A DNA stretch of 64,000 nt from assembly GCA_963521185.1 (NCBI GenBank), contig CAUQTV010000010.1, positions 62,001 to 126,000 of the forward strand, read 5' to 3'. The stretch is from Enterobacter_D sp963521185. Lineage in GTDB: Bacteria > Pseudomonadota > Gammaproteobacteria > Enterobacterales > Enterobacteriaceae. The notes beneath the pieces are model-generated. The model searched no databases. It was not told where the DNA came from and saw only the letters and a program-made list of their open reading frames with translations. Below are positions 60,159 to 64,000 of the stretch, piece by piece. A program made the translations under genes and the position numbers. Every line of letters starts with the position of its first letter. Position 1 is the stretch's first letter.

Positions 60159-61238
60159 ATGAAAGAGTTGGTGCAAATCCTGAAGAACGCGCGGCAGCAT
60201 TTAATGACTGGCGTGTCGCATATGATCCCGTTCGTGGTCGCGGGGGGGATCCTGCTGGCGGTGTCCGTCATGTTATACGGCAAGGGCGCAGTCCCGGATG
60301 CCGCCACCGATCCGAACCTGAAAAAGCTGTTTGATATTGGCGTCGCCGGGCTGACGTTAATGGTGCCGTTTCTTGCGGCTTACATCGGCTATTCCATCGC
60401 CGAACGTGCGGCGCTGGCCCCCTGCGCCATCGGTGCCTGGGTGGGCAACAGCTTTGGCGCGGGCTTTTTCGGCGCGATTATCGCCGGGCTGATTGGCGGC
60501 ATTATTGTTTTCTATCTTAAAAAATTGCCGGTGCCCAAAGTGCTGCGCTCGGTGATGCCTATTTTCGTTATCCCGATTATCGGCACGTTTATTACCGCGG
60601 GCATCATGATGTGGGGACTGGGCGAACCGGTGGGCGCGCTCACGGCCAGCCTGACCGGCTGGTTGCAGGGGATGCAGCAGGGCAGCATTGTGGTGCTGGC
60701 GATCATCATGGGGCTGATGCTGGCTTTCGATATGGGTGGCCCGATTAACAAAGTTGCTTATGCCTTCATGCTGATCTGCGTGGCGCAGGGCGTGTACGGC
60801 GTGGTCGCCATCGCTGCGGTGGCCATTTGCGTGCCGCCGCTCGGGCTGGGGCTGGCGACGCTACTGAACCGAAACAATTTCTCTTCTGAAGAGCGCGAAG
60901 CCGGTAAGGCCGCGCTGGTCATGGGCTGCGTTGGCGTCACCGAAGGCGCGATCCCGTTCGCCGCCGCCGATCCGCTGCGCGTCATTCCCTCCATCATGCT
61001 GGGCTCAGCCTGCGGTGCTGTAACGGCCGCGCTGCTGGGCGCGCAGTGCTACGCCGGATGGGGCGGTTTAATTGTGCTGCCGGTCGTTGAGGGCAAGCTG
61101 GGCTATCTCGCGGCGGTGGCCGTGGGCGCGGTGGTGACAGCGCTGTGCGTCAATCTGCTGAAAAGCCTGGCGCGCAAGAACACACCGCAGGTGAGCGAGC
61201 AAGAAGACGATTTGGATTTGGATTTTGAAATTAACTGA
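60159..61238 (+). CDS. frwC: PTS fructose-type EIIC component FrwC
   Basis: A 359-residue membrane EIIC of the fructose family, with about nine hydrophobic segments. Family features: MTGVSHMIPFVVAGGILLAV, APCAIGAWVGNSFGAGFFGA (in parts), FDMGGPINKVAYAF and VTEGAIPFAAADPLRVIPS. E. coli FrwC has the same length. Partners are FrwB (next gene) and PtsA (divergent). In the route described for pflD the transported sugar is probably 1,5-anhydromannitol; that is inferred. Confidence 0.94.
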   Translation: MKELVQILKNARQHLMTGVSHMIPFVVAGGILLAVSVMLYGKGAVPDAATDPNLKKLFDIGVAGLTLMVPFLAAYIGYSIAERAALAPCAIGAWVGNSFGAGFFGAIIAGLIGGIIVFYLKKLPVPKVLRSVMPIFVIPIIGTFITAGIMMWGLGEPVGALTASLTGWLQGMQQGSIVVLAIIMGLMLAFDMGGPINKVAYAFMLICVAQGVYGVVAIAAVAICVPPLGLGLATLLNRNNFSSEEREAGKAALVMGCVGVTEGAIPFAAADPLRVIPSIMLGSACGAVTAALLGAQCYAGWGGLIVLPVVEGKLGYLAAVAVGAVVTALCVNLLKSLARKNTPQVSEQEDDLDLDFEIN

Positions 61239-61252
61239 GTGAGGACGTTGAG

Positions 61253-61573
61253 ATGACCAATATTGTTGCGGTGACGGCGTGTCCGTCGGGCGTTGCCCAT
61301 ACCTATATGGCCGCCGAAGCGCTGGAAAGCGCGGCAAAAGCCAAAGGCTGGCAGGTCAAAGTGGAAACCCAGGGGTCGATTGGGCTGGAGAATGAACTGA
61401 CCGCCAGCGATATCGCCGCTGCGGATATGGTGGTGCTGACGAAAGATATCGGCATCAAGTTCGAAGAGCGCTTTGCCGGGAAAACCATTGTGCGCGTCAA
61501 CATCAGCGACGCGGTAAAACGCGCTGACGCCATCATGAACAAAATCGATGCTCATCTGGCCACGCTGGCCTGA
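61253..61573 (+). CDS. frwB: PTS fructose-type EIIB component FrwB
   Basis: A 106-residue EIIB-Fru with the phosphocysteine loop VTACPSGVAHTYMAAEAL (Cys near residue 10). It accepts phosphate from the EIIA domain of PtsA and phosphorylates the sugar moved by FrwC. It follows frwC by 14 bp. A GC-rich hairpin (CCCCGCCCTGTGGCGGGG) lies between it and pflD and may lower read-through. Confidence 0.95.
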   Translation: MTNIVAVTACPSGVAHTYMAAEALESAAKAKGWQVKVETQGSIGLENELTASDIAAADMVVLTKDIGIKFEERFAGKTIVRVNISDAVKRADAIMNKIDAHLATLA

Positions 61574-61621
61574 TCCCTTTCCCCGCCCTGTGGCGGGGTT
61601 TTCCTTTCCAGGAGGTTCCTC

Positions 61622-63919
61622 ATGACGAATCGTCTTCAGCGTCTGAAAACGGCCCTGTTTACTGCGCCCCGCGAAATTTCACTTGAGCGTGCGCTGCTCT
61701 ATACCGAAAGCCATCGCCAGACCGAAGGCGAACCGGTGATTATGCGTCGTGCAAAAGCCACGGCGCACATTCTTGATAATGTGGCGATTTCGATTCGTGA
61801 TGAGGAGTTAATTGCTGGAAACCGCACGGTAAAACCGCGTGCGGGCATTGTGTCACCCGAGATGGATCCCTGGTGGTTGCAGGACGAACTCGACCAGTTC
61901 CCGACGCGCCCGCAGGATCGTTTTGACATCAGCGAAGGCGACAAACGGCTCTACCGCGAAACGCTTTACCCCTACTGGGCAAACCGCTCGATGAAGGATT
62001 TCATCAACGGGCAGATGACCGATGAGGTGAAAGAGGCCGTCGGCACACAGATTTTTAGCATCAATCAGACGGACAAAGGCCAGGGGCACATCATCATTGA
62101 TTATCCGCGCCTGCTGAATAACGGACTGGACGCGCTGGTGAGCGAGATGCAAAAGCACTGTGCGCAACAGCCGGAGAATCACTTTTACGCGGCGGCGCTG
62201 CTGCTGCTCAACGCCTCCCAGCGCCATATCCTGCGCTATGCGACGCTGGCCGATGAGATGGCCCAGCGCTGTGACGATGCGGCGCGTCGCGAAGAATTAC
62301 GGACGATGGCGGCCAACGCGCGGCATAACGCCGGGCAACGTCCGCAGACCTTCTGGCAGGCCTGCCAGCTGTTCTGGTTTATGAACGTGATTTTGCAGTA
62401 TGAATCCAACGCCAGTTCGCTGTCGCTTGGGCGTTTTGATCAGTACATGCTGCCCTTTTACCAGGCGTCGCTATCCCAGGGCGAGGAGGCGAGTTTTTTA
62501 CACGAACTGCTGGCCTCACTATGGATCAAATGCAACGACGTGGTGCTGCTGCGATCCACCAGTAGCGCACGCTATTTTGCGGGCTTCCCAACGGGCTACA
62601 CCGCGCTGTTAGGCGGGCTGACGGAGAACGGGCGTAGCGCGGTCAACGTGCTGTCGTTTTTGTGCCTCGACGCTTATCAGGATGTGCAACTGCCGCAGCC
62701 GAATCTGGGCGTGCGCATCAATGATCGTATTGAGGGTGCGTTTCTGCAAAAAACCGCCGAAACCATTCGTCTCGGTACCGGTATCCCGCAAATCTTCAAC
62801 GATGAGGTGGTGATCCCGGCGTTTCTCAATCGCGGCGTTTCCCTGGAAGATGCGCGCGACTACGCGGTGGTCGGTTGCGTTGAACTGTCGATCCCCGGTC
62901 GCACCTATGGCCTGCACGACATCGCCATGTTTAACCTGCTGAAAGTCATGGAGATCACCCTGCATGAAAACGCGGCACAGCCCGATCTCACCTATGCGGC
63001 GCTGCTGGGTAAGATGCGCGAGAAGATCAGCCACTACATCCGCCTGATGGTGGAGGGCAGCAACATTTGCGATATCGGCCACCGCGACTGGGCACCGGTG
63101 CCGCTGCTGTCGTCGTTTATCAGCGATTGCCTGCAAAACGGCAAGGACATTACCGACGGCGGCGCGCGCTACAACTTTTCCGGCGTTCAGGGCATTGGCA
63201 TTGCGAACCTGAGCGACTCGCTGCACGCGCTCAACGGCATGGTGTTTGAACAGCAGCGCTTATCTTTTGCCGATCTGATGGTGGTGCTGAAAGCCAATTT
63301 TGCCACCCCGGACGGGGAGAAGATCCGCGCGCGCCTGATTAACCGCTTTGAGAAATATGGCAATGATATCGACGATGTTGACGACATCAGCGCCGATTTA
63401 CTGCGTTTTTACTGCAAAGAAGTGGAAAAATATCACAATCCCCGTGGCGGCGTGTTTACGCCAGGCTCTTACACGGTTTCGGCCCATGTGCCGTTAGGGG
63501 CGGTGGTGGGTGCCACGCCAGATGGCCGACTGGCGGGCGAGCAGCTCGCGGATGGTGGGTTATCGCCAATGCTCGGCCAGGATGCCAAAGGGCCAACGGC
63601 GGTATTGAAGTCGGTGAGTAAACTCGATAACACGCTGCTATCGAACGGCACGTTGCTGAACGTGAAGTTCACCCCCGCCACGCTTGAAGGTGAGGCAGGC
63701 TTACGCAAGCTGGCGGATTTCCTGCGCGCCTTCACGCAGCTGAAGTTGCAGCATATTCAGTTCAACGTGGTCAATGCCGACACTTTGCGCGAGGCACAGC
63801 AAAGGCCGCAGGATTTCGCCGGGCTGGTGGTCCGCGTGGCCGGTTACAGCGCGTTCTTCGTTGAGCTGTCGAAGGAGATCCAGGATGACATCATTCGCCG
63901 GACCGCGCATCAGCTGTGA
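61622..63919 (+). CDS. pflD: Glycyl radical enzyme PflD (1,5-anhydromannitol-6-phosphate lyase type)
   Basis: A 765-residue glycyl radical enzyme. The thiyl-radical Cys and general-base Glu are in AVVGCVELSIPGRTYG (near residue 420), the C-x-E pattern of C-O lyases rather than the Cys-Cys of pyruvate formate-lyase; the radical Gly is in VRVAGYSAFFVELS about 30 residues from the C-terminus. The E. coli enzyme has been reported to open 1,5-anhydromannitol 6-phosphate to 1-deoxyfructose 6-phosphate. The neighbours fsaB and gldA complete that route. AGGAGG lies upstream of the start; the end overlaps pflC by 35 bases. Confidence 0.93.
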   Translation: MTNRLQRLKTALFTAPREISLERALLYTESHRQTEGEPVIMRRAKATAHILDNVAISIRDEELIAGNRTVKPRAGIVSPEMDPWWLQDELDQFPTRPQDRFDISEGDKRLYRETLYPYWANRSMKDFINGQMTDEVKEAVGTQIFSINQTDKGQGHIIIDYPRLLNNGLDALVSEMQKHCAQQPENHFYAAALLLLNASQRHILRYATLADEMAQRCDDAARREELRTMAANARHNAGQRPQTFWQACQLFWFMNVILQYESNASSLSLGRFDQYMLPFYQASLSQGEEASFLHELLASLWIKCNDVVLLRSTSSARYFAGFPTGYTALLGGLTENGRSAVNVLSFLCLDAYQDVQLPQPNLGVRINDRIEGAFLQKTAETIRLGTGIPQIFNDEVVIPAFLNRGVSLEDARDYAVVGCVELSIPGRTYGLHDIAMFNLLKVMEITLHENAAQPDLTYAALLGKMREKISHYIRLMVEGSNICDIGHRDWAPVPLLSSFISDCLQNGKDITDGGARYNFSGVQGIGIANLSDSLHALNGMVFEQQRLSFADLMVVLKANFATPDGEKIRARLINRFEKYGNDIDDVDDISADLLRFYCKEVEKYHNPRGGVFTPGSYTVSAHVPLGAVVGATPDGRLAGEQLADGGLSPMLGQDAKGPTAVLKSVSKLDNTLLSNGTLLNVKFTPATLEGEAGLRKLADFLRAFTQLKLQHIQFNVVNADTLREAQQRPQDFAGLVVRVAGYSAFFVELSKEIQDDIIRRTAHQL

Positions 63920-64000
63920 CGTGATCGCTGTTGATGAGCGGGAAGCGCGGGCGCGGATCTTTAACATCCAGCGCTACTCGCTCAACGACGGGCAAGGGAT
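63885..64000 (+). CDS. pflC: Glycyl-radical enzyme activating protein PflC (5' part)
   Basis: The first 38 residues of a radical-SAM activase, cut by the window end. The visible part contains PRISCDVIAVDE, REARARIFNIQRYSLNDGQG, which matches the N-terminus of PflC and other activases just before the CxxxCxxC cluster. It would install the glycyl radical in PflD. It overlaps pflD in another frame, giving translational coupling. Confidence 0.88.
   Translation, partial: MTSFAGPRISCDVIAVDEREARARIFNIQRYSLNDGQG

Overview
This is about 64 kb of a gamma-proteobacterial chromosome. Protein identities and gene order (rha - sodA - yiiM - cpxARP - fieF - pfkA - sbp - tpiA - fpr - glpXKF - zapB - rraA - menA - hslUV - ftsN - cytR - priA - rpmE - metJBLF - gldA - fsaB - ptsA - frw - pfl) match the E. 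coli rha-to-pfl neighbourhood closely. Several loci differ from E. coli K-12: an ABC rhamnose transporter replaces the RhaT permease, a LacY-type permease sits beside a GH36 alpha-galactosidase, there is no kdgT or cdh, and there are inserted accessory genes. These point to Enterobacteriaceae of the Enterobacter/Lelliottia/Klebsiella type. The genus is an inference.

Layout. 1-1.7 kb: end of an alpha-galactosidase and an oligosaccharide/H+ symporter. 1.8-5.2 kb: accessory beta-glucoside unit (GH4 phospho-glycosidase, lone PTS EIIC, GntR regulator). 5.3-17.3 kb: rhamnose regulon, with a minus-strand run rhaB-A-D, four ABC transporter genes, a lactaldehyde reductase and rhaM, divergent from rhaS-rhaR. 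17.5-22.8 kb: sodA, a DapA-family aldolase, yiiM, cpxAR and cpxP with the CpxQ sRNA. 22.8-24.1 kb: a TacAT-like toxin-antitoxin pair with palindromes upstream. 24.2-32.7 kb: fieF, pfkA, sbp, two anion carriers, tpiA, yiiQ and a DUF805 gene. 32.6-46.2 kb: fpr, glpX-K-F, zapB, rraA, menA, hslVU, ftsN, cytR, priA, rpmE. 46.5-55.5 kb: a KdgM-family porin, metJ, metBL, an unrecognised zinc-ribbon protein divergent from an UshA-like nucleotidase, and metF. 55.5-64 kb: gldA, fsaB, ptsA, divergent frwC-frwB-pflD-pflC, cut off at the window end.

How the genes work together. The rhamnose genes cover uptake, mutarotation, isomerisation, phosphorylation, aldol cleavage to DHAP and lactaldehyde, and reduction of lactaldehyde to 1,2-propanediol. 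The last cluster fits a complete route for 1,5-anhydrohexitol phosphates: PTS uptake, glycyl-radical C-O cleavage by PflD, aldol cleavage by FsaB, and reduction of hydroxyacetone by GldA, again ending in 1,2-propanediol. Glycerol uptake and phosphorylation (glpFK), GlpX, TpiA and PfkA serve central triose and hexose phosphate metabolism. CpxA/CpxR with CpxP and CpxQ handle envelope stress, and HslVU provides cytoplasmic proteolysis.

Regulatory sites that can be read directly: RhaS half-sites and a CRP site between rhaB and rhaS, a CpxR box before cpxP, MetJ box arrays before metB and metF, a sigma-32 promoter before hslV overlapping the ftsN stop codon, and palindromes at the GntR unit and upstream of the toxin-antitoxin pair. 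REP-type elements and a second palindromic family built on CCCTCTCCC/GGGAGAGGG recur between genes. I see no tRNA, rRNA, CRISPR array, prophage or complete insertion sequence.
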